Positions 1 through 13,930 of a DNA stretch of 64,000 bases are shown piece after piece. This stretch comes from Dryococelus australis (Eukaryota; Arthropoda; Insecta; Phasmatodea; Phasmatidae). Both the position numbers and the translations under genes were made by a program. Numbering within the stretch: position 1 is the stretch's first letter; each line of letters opens with the position of its first letter. The stretch is from positions 286,946,966 through 287,010,965 of the forward strand of contig CM057009.1 of assembly GCA_029891345.1 (NCBI GenBank). Direction: 5' to 3'. Under the pieces are notes generated by a model that saw only the letters and a list, made by a program, of their open reading frames with translations, made no database searches and was not told where the DNA came from.

Positions 1-192
1 TCATAATCTCTTCAAACTTAAGTACTTGCTCTCCAATGACCCGCTTCATGTGGAGTTTGGCTGATTTCACAGCTGCCTCACACAGACCACCAAATTGAGA
101 TGCAGCTGGCGGGTTGAAATACCAATCAATGTTGAGATCATGTAAGTGGTTCTGCAAACTCTGCCATGAGGGTTCATTGAAGAGTGCTCAAT
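1..192 (-). mobile_element. BEL/Pao-type integrase fragment, cut by the window edge
   Basis: Read on the minus strand, this stretch gives the late part of an LTR-retrotransposon integrase, including NPPAASQFGGLCEAAVKSAK. That matches the usual BEL/Pao pattern NPPxAPHFGGLWEAAVKSxK just after the catalytic core. In life the protein would insert the element's cDNA into the chromosome. The fossil continues beyond position 1. Its right end fades near 190. It may belong with other BEL/Pao debris, such as that at 13.9-16.2 kb, but nothing here proves they are one copy. Confidence 0.7.
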
Positions 193-2072
193 GAACTTCC
201 TTCAAGTGTCAACTTACCCCAATGAAGTGTGTGCTATCTTTCGTGACACCCGTTATTTTGTTTTGTTTTCCTTGTAACTTTTGCTATTTGTATTCCTTTT
301 TTAGGAACATTTTAGTAATTTCGGCAAAACCTGTGTCCAGTTTGGGTATTTAATCTTGCTTGGATTTTTTTCAATGACCAAATGTAATTATTTTCATTCA
401 CTGTTAACATTTGACAGTCACTGTTCCTGTGACCCAGTGTGTTAATCAAGTACTTCTTTCGTGATTCAGCTATAATTACTGTTTCATTAATTTGTGTTAA
501 AATTTTATGTCAGTCAACATAAATTTGTCATTGCTGTAATTAATTAATTAATTCGTTCATTTTCTTGTCAGAAATTTGGTTAAAACATTTTATTTTAGCA
601 AAAGAATGTGTGTGTCATTAATGGTTATTATGTCAATAACTTGAACTGTCAAAAAACTACAATTTAATTAGAAATTACATCCATAAAACATTTTGCTTAC
701 ATTTACAATATTATTGTTTGATTACTATACTATGTGAGTTTCTTTCAACAGAAATTATTTTGTAAACTATTAATATGAATTATCACACCAAGCTGTATAT
801 TGATTATTACTCTAAACCCCTAAACTGATATATCAGCTACGACCACTTCCAGGTGTGTGGACTTCCTTCTTGTTCACCAAAAACATGTCATGATATCACT
901 TACCATCACTGGTCTCAAGAAAATCTTCATGATTACTTGCTAAATTTTTTTGTTTTGCCAGATTTAGTAAGTTTGGTTTGTAGGCCCGTTTAAGGCGTGG
1001 CGAGCAGAATCCTCATATCAATTGTCTATCCGACATGGACATGTAGTCAGCCTACTTTGCCAGGAGTATCCAATGCTGCAGGCATATTCTTGTTTCTTCA
1101 TTCAGGGCATTATTTAAATTATTAAGCATGGCTTCTCACTAACCTGAAATTATGTGTAAAGAAAAAAACTGTCTCAGCCTTCATCCCCAAACCTGCGAAA
1201 CTTCACTTTGTTACTTTCTTCATCCTTCAACTTTAGAATCAGGAAGATAGCTATAAAAATTGGTTAAAACAAAAAAAAAACTCTAAATATGTAGGATTTT
1301 GACTGTTCTTCTCAAGTGGCATGTTGCCAATACTGCTGTGCTAAGCACAAAGGTCGTACCTACATTTTTTGGCCAAAATGAGTTATTGTTACCAGGTGGT
1401 TCTCTGTAATTTGTTTTACCAAATGCTACGGTTTAATGGTTGTATGTGGACGAGAAAAAAAAATATATATATATAATTTTAAAAAACTTTTGAATAAAGT
1501 GGTATCTGCTATTTGTATATAGTTCACTAAGGTTATTAGGTCATAAGTGACAAATAGTAGGCTTTGAAAGTGGTATTTACTGCAATTACCACCGTTTGCC
1601 TTAGCATAATTCAGATACACATTAATACCATAGCAACACAACAGTTACTACTTTTTCGCTCTAGTATTTTGGCAACATTGGTATGTTGTTAACCTCAAAG
1701 TCAAACTTGTTGCTTAGTGGTTTGTGATGTTTACTATGAATAATTTTAACTGTGTTCGTTGGTGATCAAAAGTAATTAGGCAACAGTTGCCTTAAATATA
1801 TTTATTTTATGTAGTATAAGTGACAGTGTTAGAACATAAATTACTGAACAATAGTTATTAAATAAAACCTGCGTTTATGGCCAAGGTATATTAAAGGCCT
1901 AGAATTGGCATTTTCCAGAGGGAGGATTATGTTGGATTTGTGTCGAAAAAGGACAACTTCAAGTAGGCCTGGTGAAAAATAGAATGAAGATAATTCTTAC
2001 ACCCAATTTATCACAACTGGTACGCCTTTTAGTCCTAATACTGAAGGATAGTCCAATATTATTCAGAGTATA
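193..2072. other. AT-rich stretch with no gene seen
   Basis: I see no conserved coding sequence on either strand. There is a short TA run near 1464-1478 and several long A or T runs. Short open frames here have no recognisable motif and no paired splice signals. It may be intron or intergenic DNA of the kinesin locus. The last 100 bases may belong to the transposase-like element that follows. Confidence 0.5.
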
Positions 2073-3314
2073 ATGACCACAAATACAGGTGGGTCTTCTA
2101 GTCCTAACATAGATTTTAACGACGATAAAAATATGACAAGGGATAGGTCTTGTCCTAATGGCAATTTTCATTATATTGTTTCCCAAGATGAAATACTTTC
2201 TAACATAAATGTCTATACAGTAAATGAAGATGGTTCATCGTTACCCATTTCTTCTGATCAAGATTATTTAAGACTACCTACAGATGAGTTGATATTTAGC
2301 CCTGATGGAACAGTACAGGTTTTATATAGTGAAGAGTCTATTGCCTTATTATATGCAGGTCCTGAAGGTGATATTGACAACAATAAAGTCAATAATCAGT
2401 CAACAGTCTCTTCATCTACCCTGTGTAAAGAACAAAAGTGCCACAATAATGCCACTGATACCGTGCACGTTGAACTTGGCCAAGATGTACCTACAGAGCA
2501 TAAACCATTGACAACCCCTAACGATTACAATCAACGAGAATAACTTCAATGTTAAAGCTTGTTCACAAAAGAAGGAAAAAAAAAAAATAAAAATAAAATG
2601 ACCATTCCATTCAAGAAAGAGCCAGAATAAAGACAAAGAAAGTTATTGAATCCCACTCTGTAAGGACCCCATGCGCAGAATGTTGCAAACATAAATGTAC
2701 ATCAAAAATCTCAGAGGATAGACAAAGAGAAATGAATGAGCAATTTTGGGCTTTGCGCTCTGTGCAGGACAGAAAGTGTTTTGTCCTTAACACAATAAGT
2801 CAAATGCCTGTTAAATGGACAATGTGTGGACCTGATTCGAGGTGTTCCAATACAAATGAGTTTTATTTGAAAACCAATGATGAAACCTCTGTAAGGGTTT
2901 GCAAAGTCTTTTTCCTCTCTACCTTAGGGTATGAATGACATAAGGACAAAATATTGCAAACTATTTCTGGCCATGAAGACAAGATATCCCCTAAACCTGA
3001 CAAGAGAAAAGGAAGGATTCCAAGAAATAAGTTCAATCATGAAATTATTTATAGAGCACACTGAATCGTTTGAACCAAAAATTGCTCATTAAAGATGAGA
3101 GAATGCACCGAACAGGCGCTACTTGCCTAGTGACATTTCAATTAAACAAATGCACAATGACTACAAAAAAGCACTGTGACTCTACATGTTCATACGATCT
3201 ATACAAAAATGAAGTATCAAATATGAACATATAATTTGTAAAATTGGGTAACGAATAATGTGAACAATGTGAGCACTTTCATTTACATGGACATAAAGAA
3301 CAGAATCTCCAAAT
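2073..3314 (+). mobile_element. Transposase-like gene of a multicopy arthropod DNA element, N-terminal half
   Basis: An ATG at 2073 opens a 156-codon acidic reading frame. After a frame break at about 2540-2620 the protein resumes with a cysteine-rich block (CAECCKHKC) followed by EQFWALRSVQDRKCFVLN and then VRVCKVFFLSTLGYE. This order (Cys cluster, FW helix, V-CK-FFLxTLG) marks an abundant arthropod transposase-like family. Further on, YLPSDISIKQMH and CEQCEHFHLHGH keep the family order, in shifting frames with stops. The gene stops at 3314 because an LTR element sits in it. Its second half resumes at 11577. It is a dead copy. The superfamily name of this transposase is not certain to me. 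Confidence 0.7.
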
Positions 3315-3991
3315 TGTAGCGTCATAAGACAGAGCTACACCACCTTAGGTAGAGCGCACTATAGTTTATGGTCGGGCGGGATTGTTTTACAAAAATGCCC
3401 CAGTTCACCCGGCTATATAAAAGGCCTGGAGGCCGGTGCTCCCCCCCCCCCCCCTCCAAAGCTGACTGCAAGACTTCGAAAAGAGTAGTGTGTGATTGAG
3501 ACTGAAGACGAGAGCATCTACCTACCCCTGGGCAAAGGGGTTCCGAGGCCAACTGAGGAGAAGATAAGGGTGAGCATAAATTGCGTAGCGGCAGCGACCA
3601 ATGCCTGTATCGCAACATCGTCCCCAATACCCTTTTGTAGTAATTATAATTGGCAAGGACAGGGATTAGCTGCGCTGTTGAATATCAGAACTTACCATAT
3701 TGTTTGAGTATTGTAACGTAGCTTGCTGTTCAAGACTAAGTAAATAGATTATGAGTCTTAAGTAATTGTTGTCCCTTTGTGTATCAGTAACAGTTGTAAA
3801 TTGTGTTTAAGTAATTGTTGTTTTATTAAATATATATTTTTATAATGCCATCAATCATTCAGCTACCAGTGAGACAAACCCCCAGACACCCTTTACCTCT
3901 ACTTAAGGTGAAATGAGTATTGAGAGTCAGAGTAAGGAAGGATATAGAGTTTAGAACTATTTAGTAGCCAGGAGGAAAGGGAGTTGTTACT
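3315..3991 (+). repeat. 5' LTR of the 3.3-11.6 kb Gypsy element
   Basis: It begins TGTAGC and matches the 3' copy almost base for base from 3349 onward at a constant offset of 7590. A TATA box (GCTATATAAAAGG) lies at about 3412, followed by a long C run near 3440-3455. AT-rich sequence holding ATTAAATATAT lies near the end. A TGG that could open the primer-binding site follows within a few bases. Confidence 0.88.
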
Positions 3992-6900
3992 CTGGCGGAA
4001 GTGCCGGTCTTTCCCTTCTCTGCATGCCAAGCGAGTAATTCTAATTGAATATTTTGTATGATATTATTGTAGAAGCAAATGTGAGAACTTGTACGAGGAA
4101 ACCTCCATCCCCCATCTTTTCCAGACACCTCCCACTCACCAACGCTGGCAGCTGTTTCATTACACACATTAAGCAAGCCTTGTCTAGGTCAGTACCACAA
4201 GTCCGATGCAGCACTTTTACAGCAACCTTGCCGCCTTACTGTTCTCTGCAGCCCACCCACATCCCGTTTAGAATGTTTCGTTATTGTAGTTATGCATGGT
4301 GAACTTACTGTTTGTTACCTGTTTCACCACTCCTATTTTGTGTGTGCTATTGGAGTGTGTTCTCTTCATTTTCTGTAGTTTCCTTTACTTTAAGTGTACA
4401 CTAAGTGCACGACACCAAATACATTGCACACCACTTCACACAGGTCAACTGGTACATGGAAACGTGTAGCCAGGCCAAACAATCTAAACTCTCTCAGTTT
4501 ATTAAAACTGTTTTGATCAACACAAAAGACTTTGAACATTCGTTACATGAATGTGACAGACAACACATACAACACCCCAATACAGATACACCTACCCCTA
4601 GCCACACCCAAAACACCTCATTAGATACATCACTCCCTAGCACAGAACAGGAGTACCCCCTTGATACACCACTCCCCCACACAATCCCTTCCTGCCACAC
4701 CACACAATCTCCTACACCCCTTACTGACTTCTTTGGATTTCCTCTGTACAAGGAAATCGGCAAATCACCCCTCCCTTCACATGCACTCCAACCCCCACCT
4801 GGTACACACACAGACAATGTTCAACACCACTCACCACATAACTTGGCTAACAACCCTCCCCCTGTTAATATGGCGTTTACGCAACCAGAGAAATCCCTGT
4901 CATTTTCAGGGAAACACTGGGAAAACATTGACGAATTTTTACAAGCCTTTGATTAATTCGCAGAGCTTAATGGGTGGACTGATATTGATAAATGTAACAA
5001 CATTAAATTTCTCCCTCACTGATGATACCGCCAGGCACATAATAGAAAACTTGACATGTCACCGAGAACAACCTATCACTTGGCAACAGATCAAAACTGG
5101 GCTGACTAAAGTATTCACAAGCCCCGCGGACGTTGAACGATTTAAACATTTAGTGTACAACAAAAAGCAGGCCATTGACGAAGATACTATGCACCATTTC
5201 GAAAACTGGCATTTTCCATTATCAACAGAGAGTAGAGCCCCCACCCAGTTTCTGCTAGGCTAGTAGCGGAAATCACTAAAATAAACCAGGAAATTGCGCA
5301 CCTCTCCCTTCATCAGAATGAACCTTGTGCCAACACAGAACAGAATAGGCGTCCCCATCAACCCCAACAGCGGGCTCAGTATCCGTCATACTATCCCAGA
5401 CAACCTTAATAACCTGCCCACCTCAACCTCTCCAATTCCTAGCCCAACACTTATCACTATTTGAGTATAGAGATTTTCACCAACAGCCACATTATTCACA
5501 GAACTATTTCTCAGGCAGGAAAAACACAACCCGCTTTCACCCCCAAGGAATAATGCCCCACACTACTACCGGGGCAATTCATTTCCGCCACAGCCATGCC
5601 CGTACAACGCCACTCAACCGCCCAGATATCCATCAAAAAACTTCCCCACGAGAGGGTAAGACACGTCACCCCTGACAACAAAAGTGCCCAGGTATGAGCC
5701 ACGTGCAATGCCTTGTTTAACAAAGTGACACCCCACAGATCTTATGCAGAGATAACCAAATTTAACTCTAAAGGGGAAAAATTTTCAGCATATTCCAGTC
5801 CGCCAGTTTCCACACAATCGCGCTATTTTGTTAGCAGTGATGTCGAGAATCGACACCGCTCACACATACATTTTGCGAAACCCAATCAAGCACACTTTTC
5901 TGCTGGCTCGATACACGCCCCAGTTTCCCAACCAACGCATAAACATACGTCCACGTCTTTGCAATTATTGCGGTCACAACTAGTATCAACAATTGTGACA
6001 CTGCGTACGCAACCTCGTTCCGCAGCCCGCGCAAGTGCAGCACTCCTCCCGCCCATGGTTGCCACACCTCCCATGCCCTGTGCGCAAAACTGCAGTGTTG
6101 CCACTTTGCAGCGTATGCCAAATGCACAGCATATAGTTCAAGGCCAGCGCAGCTTGGCTAGCAAGACTTGCAGGTTATGCCTTTATGTTGGGCATAAAAG
6201 TATACAGTGTCCCCTATCTCCTAAACCAGATTTTCAATTCTCTACAGACGTAGCTGATAGATTCAGGTGTTTTAAAAACAAATTCCGATTGAGTCTGCAG
6301 ACCATTTTTGTCACCCGCTTCACTACCACTCCTGAGGCAGCGCGTGCCAAATGTTTTCTCAACAATACCAGCAAGGCCCACAATGACGAGACCAGCAAAC
6401 TGAGCGGAAACGTGGCACACATTGGCACAGACAAACAGATGTGCATTGCGCCTTCTTCCTGTCCTCACCGAGCCCATGTCTGCTCAGCCATGTCACGTAT
6501 TGTCGTAACTATTCAGGGCAGACGCTACCACACTCTATTAGATATGGGATGCTCATGTAGCTGTGTTGCCAGTACCATTTTATCTACTCAACCCCTTTCT
6601 CCCTTTAAAGAGCCCATCACATTAGTTGCCGCTACATCTGTGCTATCGCCACCGCAATTCGAAACCACTATCGATTTGCACATTCAGGGTCACACTTACC
6701 CCCAGACATTCTTAGTCATCGACAACCTTCAACAAGACCTAATATTAGGTGTCGATTTTATTTGGAAATATGACATCCCAGTACTCAAATATAACCTTCT
6801 CTTTATGCATGCGCACAATGAGAATAAAACTGAAATCCCACTTGTATCTAATTACTCAGAAGTTACAGACTTTCTATCACTAGAGCACTTATGTAACACT

Positions 6901-9900
6901 CTTGAAGCTTTTGAACAGCAAACCCCTCTTGCCCCTAACCTCAATGAAACCCTTACACCCCCTCAGAAGCAAGCCATCCAAGATGTCATTGCCAAATATA
7001 GCGACAGTTTTGCCATGTCCATTCTTGATCTCACGGAGGCCAGAAATTTTGAAATTAAATTAGAATTAGATACGGATAAGCCTGTTGCCACACGCCCCTA
7101 CTGCATTCACCCCAAAAAAAGAGATGAACTTTTGGTCCAAATCAAAGACATGGTAAACGTTGGAATTATTCGCGAGGCTGACTCTCACTATTCTGTCCCT
7201 AGTTTAGAATTTCAAAGAAGAGTGGTGGTCTTCGTTTCTTAACTGATTTTCGTAAACTTAGCCAACATTTTACTAGAGTCCAATATTCCCTTTCTTGTAC
7301 TGAGGACATTTTAAACGCCCTACAACATTCCACCTTCATTACTAGCATAAATTTGTTCTCTGGGTTTTATATTATACCTGTACGCCCCCAGGATCGCCAT
7401 AAATTGGGTTTTACAATTGATGGCGTTGGTTTATTTGAATATTGTCGAATGCCAATGGGCCTACGCACCAGTCCACCATACTTCCAAATGTTCATAAATA
7501 AACTCTCAGGTCCCCTCAGGTGGACTGCCACTATTGCATATATAGATTATTATTTTATTTTAGGCTCTACATTTGAAGAACACATCACCAATATTCGCAA
7601 AGTTTTTCAGAGACTACGTCTTTTCAATGTAACGGTCGATACCAATAAATGTTTATTTGCCCAGCAGACAGTTTAAGGTATTAGGCCATATAATTACCCC
7701 CCACGGCATGTCCATGACCCCGATAAGGTTGCGGCTATCGAACAAATGGCCCCTCCTACTACTATAAAACTACTTCGCTCTTTTCTTGGAATGACTTCGT
7801 ACCTACGTAGGTATATCCTAAATTATCCTTCTATCGCCCAGCCATTGATCAACCTCGTTAAACACATCACTTCTTTCAAAAGGGGTCCAGCTCAACAGAA
7901 TTCCTTTTTGCCATTACAACAAGCCATTCTTCAGGTGCCAATTTTACAAAAATTTCATGAAGGCCACGACATCATTCTTGCTTGTGACGCCAGTAACTCG
8001 GCTGTTGGAGGAGCGCTCATTCAGGTTGATCCCAAAACTAAACAACATAACATCCCGGCCTTCGCGTCTAAGAAATTTTATGCTCAAGAGGAATGATGGT
8101 CCACGACAGAGAGAGCTATCCGCCATTAAATACCTGTGTTCCCACTTTCATCAATACCTCTATGGGCGTAAGTTTGTTATTGAAATGAAACATGCTAGTT
8201 AAAAGTATTTGCGCACGATGGCAGACCATAATACTCGTATTCAGAAAGTGGCTATAGCCTTAAATGAATTTGATTTCCAAAACACACGTCGTCAGGGGAA
8301 TACTCAATACATTACCTGACGCATTAAGTAGGCTACCCCCTGCACCTCAGGTCCCTACCGAGTCGACAAATGTTAATGGAACATCTTATGATGTAAATCT
8401 TCCTCTAATGTCATGTCAGTATCTTTTCCCAGCCTTAGTGGTGGCTATTTTTTTTAAAACACGCAAGGTGGCGGAAATAGCTACTAATGTTGCCAAATAT
8501 TTTAAGATAAATTTAGATGAATTTAAACATTATTTCATCTCGTATTTGTCGCCAGTGGACAAAGATAAACTTTTTAAGGCCATTTGAGATGAAGACATTT
8601 ACCCATTACCCTTAATCATGAAAATCGTGTCTGCTCTGTACCATGTCAACATTCATGTCATTCGCGAAGAATTCACTAACACTATCACATCAACTTGTAT
8701 TGATCCCATCCTCAATTGTACCATTCTTGTAGCCTGCTTCGCCAATATTATTCATTTGCTCCCTGTAGACACACACGAGCAGGAATACGTTCACATTCAT
8801 GACGACTCCGAATTCTATTTATGTCCTGTTACAGTTTCTCACTCCCCATTCATTGGCGAATATGATAATAACCCCCATGTTTCCAAACTTAAACAAGCAT
8901 TGTTATACCCAGAACAGGCCGACACCCATTATCGGCAATTAAGTCAGCGTTATGGTATGGCAAGCAATTGCAAGATATTTCTGAAAGTGAATACACACCA
9001 GGGTCCGGCTAAGTTGACACTTGTTCCAAGTTTTATGTTCCGGAAGTCATTCAGGCACACTATGACCCCATCTTTGGGGGTGGGCATTTTGGGGTCCTTA
9101 AGACACTCCGTTAGATCAAACAGTCTTATTTTTGGGAATCTATGGCTGACGGTGTCAAAAAGGAAGTACAATCATGCCCTGTATGTCAAAAAGTTAAGGT
9201 GATTACATCTCAATTCATGGGTCAACTCACTCCTTTCCCACCTCAACTTCTCCTCCACACCTGGTCTGTGAATGCTAAAGGTCCTTTACCCCCTACAGCA
9301 CGTCATAACAAATATATTTTAGTTATGACTGAGTATGCCACACATTACGTCATTGCCAAACCTGTTCAGGCTATAGATGCAGCCACATGTGCCAAATTGA
9401 TTAAAGATGTGATTTTACAATTTGGCTGCCCCCAACAAATACTCATGGACACAGGAACCAGTTTTCAAAATGAGCTTATAAGAAATCTCCTTAAATCCCT
9501 AGGTAACCAAAAGCTTACCACCATTGCTTACTACCCCCGCGGTAATGGGTCGGTCGAACAAAATAATTGCATCATCGTGAGCAAATTACGGCGTGCGCCA
9601 GTGCTGACCCCCTACATTGGGACCTTTACGTCCCGTTCATCAAATTCAACATAAACACCAGCATTAAACAAAATTCACGCCATTTTATCTCCTTCATGGC
9701 GTGGAAGCTGCCCTCCCCACTCAAGTTGTGGCTACCAAGTTTTCTGAATGCGCTCACAATTGGTCTGAGATACTTCTTGCAGTACGGGAAGCGGCTAAAC
9801 CAAATTTACTCCAAGCTCAGAGCCTTCAAAAATCCTCCTTCGACAAAAACCACAGGAAAAACAAATTAAAGATAAATGATTATGTATGGGTACACAATCG

Positions 9901-10909
9901 CGGCCGACACAAGGCCCTCACCCACCACCACCACTGACTTTATCGTGTGTCCGATATCCTTCGGGAATCTACTATTCAAATTCAACTTAACAAATCCGGG
10001 GTTCCTAAATATGATTCTGTCTCAGTCAGACATACTAAGCTTGCATACTCTCGTTAAAGTGATATGTGTGTTGATGTAATTCTATTATGTGTTTTATGTC
10101 TTATACTCCTTTGAAAGTGTGTTACAGTGTACTTCATTAGCTGCGCTGCAGGCTGCTACACTGTACGTGTTCCCCGTCATTGCCGGCCCACTCGTGAGGA
10201 CTGCAATGAGGCGGCATGCACATTGCCAACCCTAGGGAAAATATTTTCTTTCACATTGTATTTCCCAATTCAAGTCATTCAATTATTCTCTAACATCTTA
10301 ACACTGCCACACAGTACTTTAACTTAAACAAAATTTTATTTATTATTACTTTCAGCCGGATGGCGGTGCCTTTTACCCTGTTAAATTTTTCAGGTAATCC
10401 CACTAGCAGGTTGTCAAGCGCTCACTATTTGTGGCCACAACAAACCCCCCTTACCCTTCCCTGTGCCCATGGCCTAGTCTTGGTGGGTTCAACATATTAT
10501 GTACTTAAATATTAAATGTGGCCGTGGATTCACCCCGCCCCACCCTCCCTCAGTGACGCTTATGTGTTCAGCGGCCCAAAATGTTGGCTAGTCTTTTCTT
10601 TAGATATAAACCTTGTATATATATTTTTTTATCTTTATCCCGCTTTGCCTTTGACCCTTAATAAATGTTAACTTTAATTTCAAAACTTGAATTCCAATGA
10701 TTGTAACCTCAAAAATTTTTTTTCCTAATTTTGGACGGTGTTTCCTACTTGTCATTGATCCCTCGATACCGCAATAAGTCTCCCAGGTTGCCACCCTACC
10801 ATACCGTTAAGTCGCCATATGCCCCAGGCCTACCAACCCACTGATGTTTTGGAACCTGTGTCTCTCACACACTCCTGTACCATGGCCACTCTGGAGGCTC
10901 GTTCTTCCC

Positions 10910-11572
10910 TTCTGGTCGAATAAGCAGCCGAGGGCGGCGTAGAGCGCACTATAGTTTATGGTCAGGCGGAATTGTTTTACAAACATGCCTCAGTTCGCCC
11001 GGCTATATAAAAGGCCTGGAGGCCGGTGCTCCCCCCCGCCAAAGCTGACTGTAAGACTTCGACAAGAGAAGTATGTGATTGAGACTGAAGACAGGAGCAT
11101 CTACCTACCGATGGGCAGAGGGGTTCCGAGGCCAACTGAGAGGAAGATAAGGGTGAGCATAAATCGCGTAGCGGTAGGTACCAATGCTTGTATCGCGACA
11201 TCGTCCCCAATCCCCTATTGTATTAATTATCATTGGCAAGGACCGGGATTAGCTGCGCTGTTGAATATCAGAACTTACCATATTGTTTGAGTAGTGTTAC
11301 ATAGCTTGCTGTTCAAGACTAAGTAAACGTATTGTGAGTCTTAAGTAACTGTTGTCCCTTTGTGTATCAGTAACTATTGTAACTTGTGTTTAAGTAATTG
11401 TTGTTTTATTAAATATATACTTTTATAATTCCATCATCATTCAGCTACCAGTGAGACAAACCCTCAGACACCCCTTACCACCACTTAGGTGAAATTACTA
11501 TTTAGAGCCAAAGTAAGGACGGATATAGAGTTTAGAACTATTTAGTATCCAGAAGGAAACGGAGATGTTACA
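10910..11572 (+). repeat. 3' LTR of the 3.3-11.6 kb Gypsy element
   Basis: It is the partner of the repeat at 3315-3991, with the same TATA box near 11002 and the same AT-rich tail, and it ends GTTACA before the AAAT target duplication. The first 30 or so bases are poorly conserved, so the start is approximate. About 900 bases before it (10000-10910) hold no coding sequence that I recognise. Confidence 0.85.
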
Positions 11573-11576
11573 AAAT

Positions 11577-12620
11577 GAATTGCAGCCTTTGTCAAGTGTG
11601 GGACAATCATATTAAGAAGGTCAGTTTGGCAAGAGCAGAATATAAGAAGGATGCAGAATAGGGTTCAATACACCAAACTATGAACTACTGTCGACATAGA
11701 AAAGGTGATAATGCTACAAAGATGTGAAATGTTTAAATCTGTCATTTTCATGCAATGACTAACCGTTTACAATGAAAGTTTCGTTCCTGTTGGTAAGAAA
11801 TCAATAAATCGTATTGTTGCATGTGTATGGCATGATGCCATACGGGGACAAAACATAGAAGAAATAATCAGTACAGTGTATAAATTTTTCATAACAACTT
11901 GTCGTGATGTCAGGAACATTGTATTATGGATGGACAATTGCTCATCCTAAAATTAGAATTGGGCATTTCTACGCTTCCTTGTTTTCTGCATAAATTCAGT
12001 CTACATTGATGCAGACACCATTGAGATAAAATACTTTGGGCCAGGGCACACATTTATGTCCTGTGACACTTTTCATCACCAGGTCGAGAAAGCCCTTCAA
12101 AAAAAAAATAAGATCTATGATTTTGACAGCTTCAAAAATGCAATGAAGTCTACATCAGCAAAAGTGAATGTACAGGACGTGCATCCAAGTGACTTTTTCT
12201 AGTGGAAAGTTTATGCCAAAAAAAGAGAGTAAGAAGGACCACAAAATTGCACATATCCTCTGCAAGCTCAACAAAGAGTTATCACGGTCCAGCTTCAGCT
12301 ACTAACAAGTAGAAAACTGATGGAAACAATTTGTCCTATTTACGTGACATTGTCCAGTTGCAGGCTAAAAGAGGGAAGGACATTCTGTTTTACAAAACAG
12401 ATTACAACAATTCTACATGGGAAGAACTTAACTTTCTAAACAGTAAACTGATATGAAACTGCCACAAAAATATGAACATCCAGTGGGGATCAACATATCA
12501 AGAAAAAATAACATTTTAACAAATCTTCTGGATTCAGATAAAGGAATTTTACCCCAAAACCGATTTACATTTTGGAATTAATTGCCAGTAAATTATCAAA
12601 ATGAATAATTATGGGTTGCT
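11577..12620 (+). mobile_element. Transposase-like gene, C-terminal half, continuing from 3314
   Basis: The reading resumes exactly at the target duplication: NELQPL, then QVWDNHIKKVSLARAEYKKD, which is the family's zinc-binding and RAR-x-Y helix region. Further on are IVACVWHDAIRG, IVLWMDNCSS (the DNCSxQNKNW block, likely holding a catalytic acid) and FGPGHTFMSCDTFHHQVEKA. After these come YDFDSFKNAMKS and a lysine-rich end. Frames shift several times and stops occur, so it is dead. The order and spacing match the family, and joining it with 2073-3314 gives one co-linear gene interrupted by the LTR element. Confidence 0.72.
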
Positions 12621-13275
12621 TTCATGTTTGTTCTTATTTCTGTAATATTACTTTCTATGTGGGCTTGCAAAGAGTTGTTTGAAAGATTGTACAATTGTAA
12701 GAAATACAAACTTATTACATAAATGTTAATAAATTGCATTTTAACATATATTATTTACTAATTATGAAGGCCAATATATCGTAGTTAGGATATTTATTGC
12801 CAAGTTAAAAGTAGGCCACCAAAGACAAAGAATTCAGTTTGATACTAAACCATAATATACTAAAATAGGTTAAGTAAGCTTAGGAGATAATAAATGTTAC
12901 GCTTAACTTCAATACCTCATTACTAAGGGTTTTTAGTTATAGGTGCATTTTACTAAGCTAATTTTGCCGTATCTATCAGAGCAGATACCCCTACATATAA
13001 CTAGTAATAGGCACTTACTTCCAAAACAACCTAGTATTTAAGCATGTTATTTAAAATTAAATTTGCAGTAACTTCAATTATTAATTATAAATAAAGAATT
13101 TCACAAATAATGCACTCTCATCAGATAAAACAAGTAATTATAAAACAATAGCAATGAGTTGCAAAACTTCAATAACATAAGGATCAACTGAACAAAGTTG
13201 TTTAACTTTAAATCCTCATATCTCATTTTTAGCTCAGTTGCAGATACCACTGTGCTTAGCATGGCAGAATAGCTA
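12621..13275. other. AT-rich stretch with no gene seen
   Basis: I found no coding pattern, repeat arm or splice pair here. The first hundred bases may be the 3' non-coding end of the transposase-like element. Confidence 0.5.
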
Positions 13276-13427
13276 AGATGGTTTCTTGCATACCTTCATT
13301 GATCTCAGGATCCCGATAATTTAGATAAATACTTCATCATTAATAAAAGGTAGATGGTTTCTTGCATACCTTCATTGATCTCAGGATCCCGATAATTTAG
13401 ATAAATACTTGATCATTAATAAAAGGT
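13276..13427. repeat. Tandem duplication, two 76-bp units
   Basis: Units 13276-13351 and 13352-13427 are identical except for one base (C or G inside ACTTSATCATTA). There is no coding sequence in the unit. Such near identity in an otherwise decayed region points to a recent local duplication, or to an assembly artefact. Confidence 0.95.
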
Positions 13428-13930
13428 AAAGTTATGACGATATTACTTTCAGAAAGAGTATATACTTACAAAGTATGTCTACAGTGGTTTTTTATGTGCT
13501 TATGATTTTTTTGGAACCAGAAAATAAATAAGTTGTGTCACTTCGACACACTTTTTTTTAATTTGTGAAATAACAATCCCCTTTAATTACCCTCCAAGAT
13601 TTTTAATCTTTAATGACAACTTCCTTTATTTCACCTATGTTAAATTAGCTATGTTTTGCTAAAGAACAGAATATCACTGCTAGTGTTGTAAAAGCATTAT
13701 TTAAATATGCCGAGCTGACCCAGAGTTCCGCCATTTTGTATGATACTAACTTTGGTAATCACCAACTTGCCACAAACGATCCAGTGTGTTGTCATTTGGC
13801 TGTGTGCATGTGGGGGTAATTTGGGTTTATGTATGGTCTTAGGGGTTTTACCCTAAGGTGTTTGACCCTGATGCTCCCATGTGCTACAAGTTTGTGCCTT
13901 GGTCTGACAGTATGTCTGACAGGGTTCCTC
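13428..13930. other. AT-rich stretch with no gene seen
   Basis: No motif, repeat or exon that I can support. The right part becomes less AT-rich as it nears the BEL/Pao fossil and may be its decayed 3' part. Confidence 0.4.

Larger units (their letters stand above)
3315..11572 (+). mobile_element. Ty3/Gypsy LTR retrotransposon fossil with both LTRs
   Basis: An 8.3-kb element with direct repeats at both ends and AAAT on each side (3311-3314 and 11573-11576) as target duplication. Internal parts run in the usual Gypsy order on the plus strand. A proline-rich gag-like region spans about 4405-5420, an aspartic protease lies near 6490-6720, and reverse transcriptase spans about 7060-7690 (YCRMPMGL). 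RNase H follows near 7950-8300 (ILACDAS), then the integrase zinc finger and core at about 9140-9650. I see no envelope gene. The reading frames are broken in at least half a dozen places, so it is a fossil. The two LTRs differ by roughly 5-10 percent by eye, so it is not a recent insertion. It sits inside an older transposase-like gene. Confidence 0.93.
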
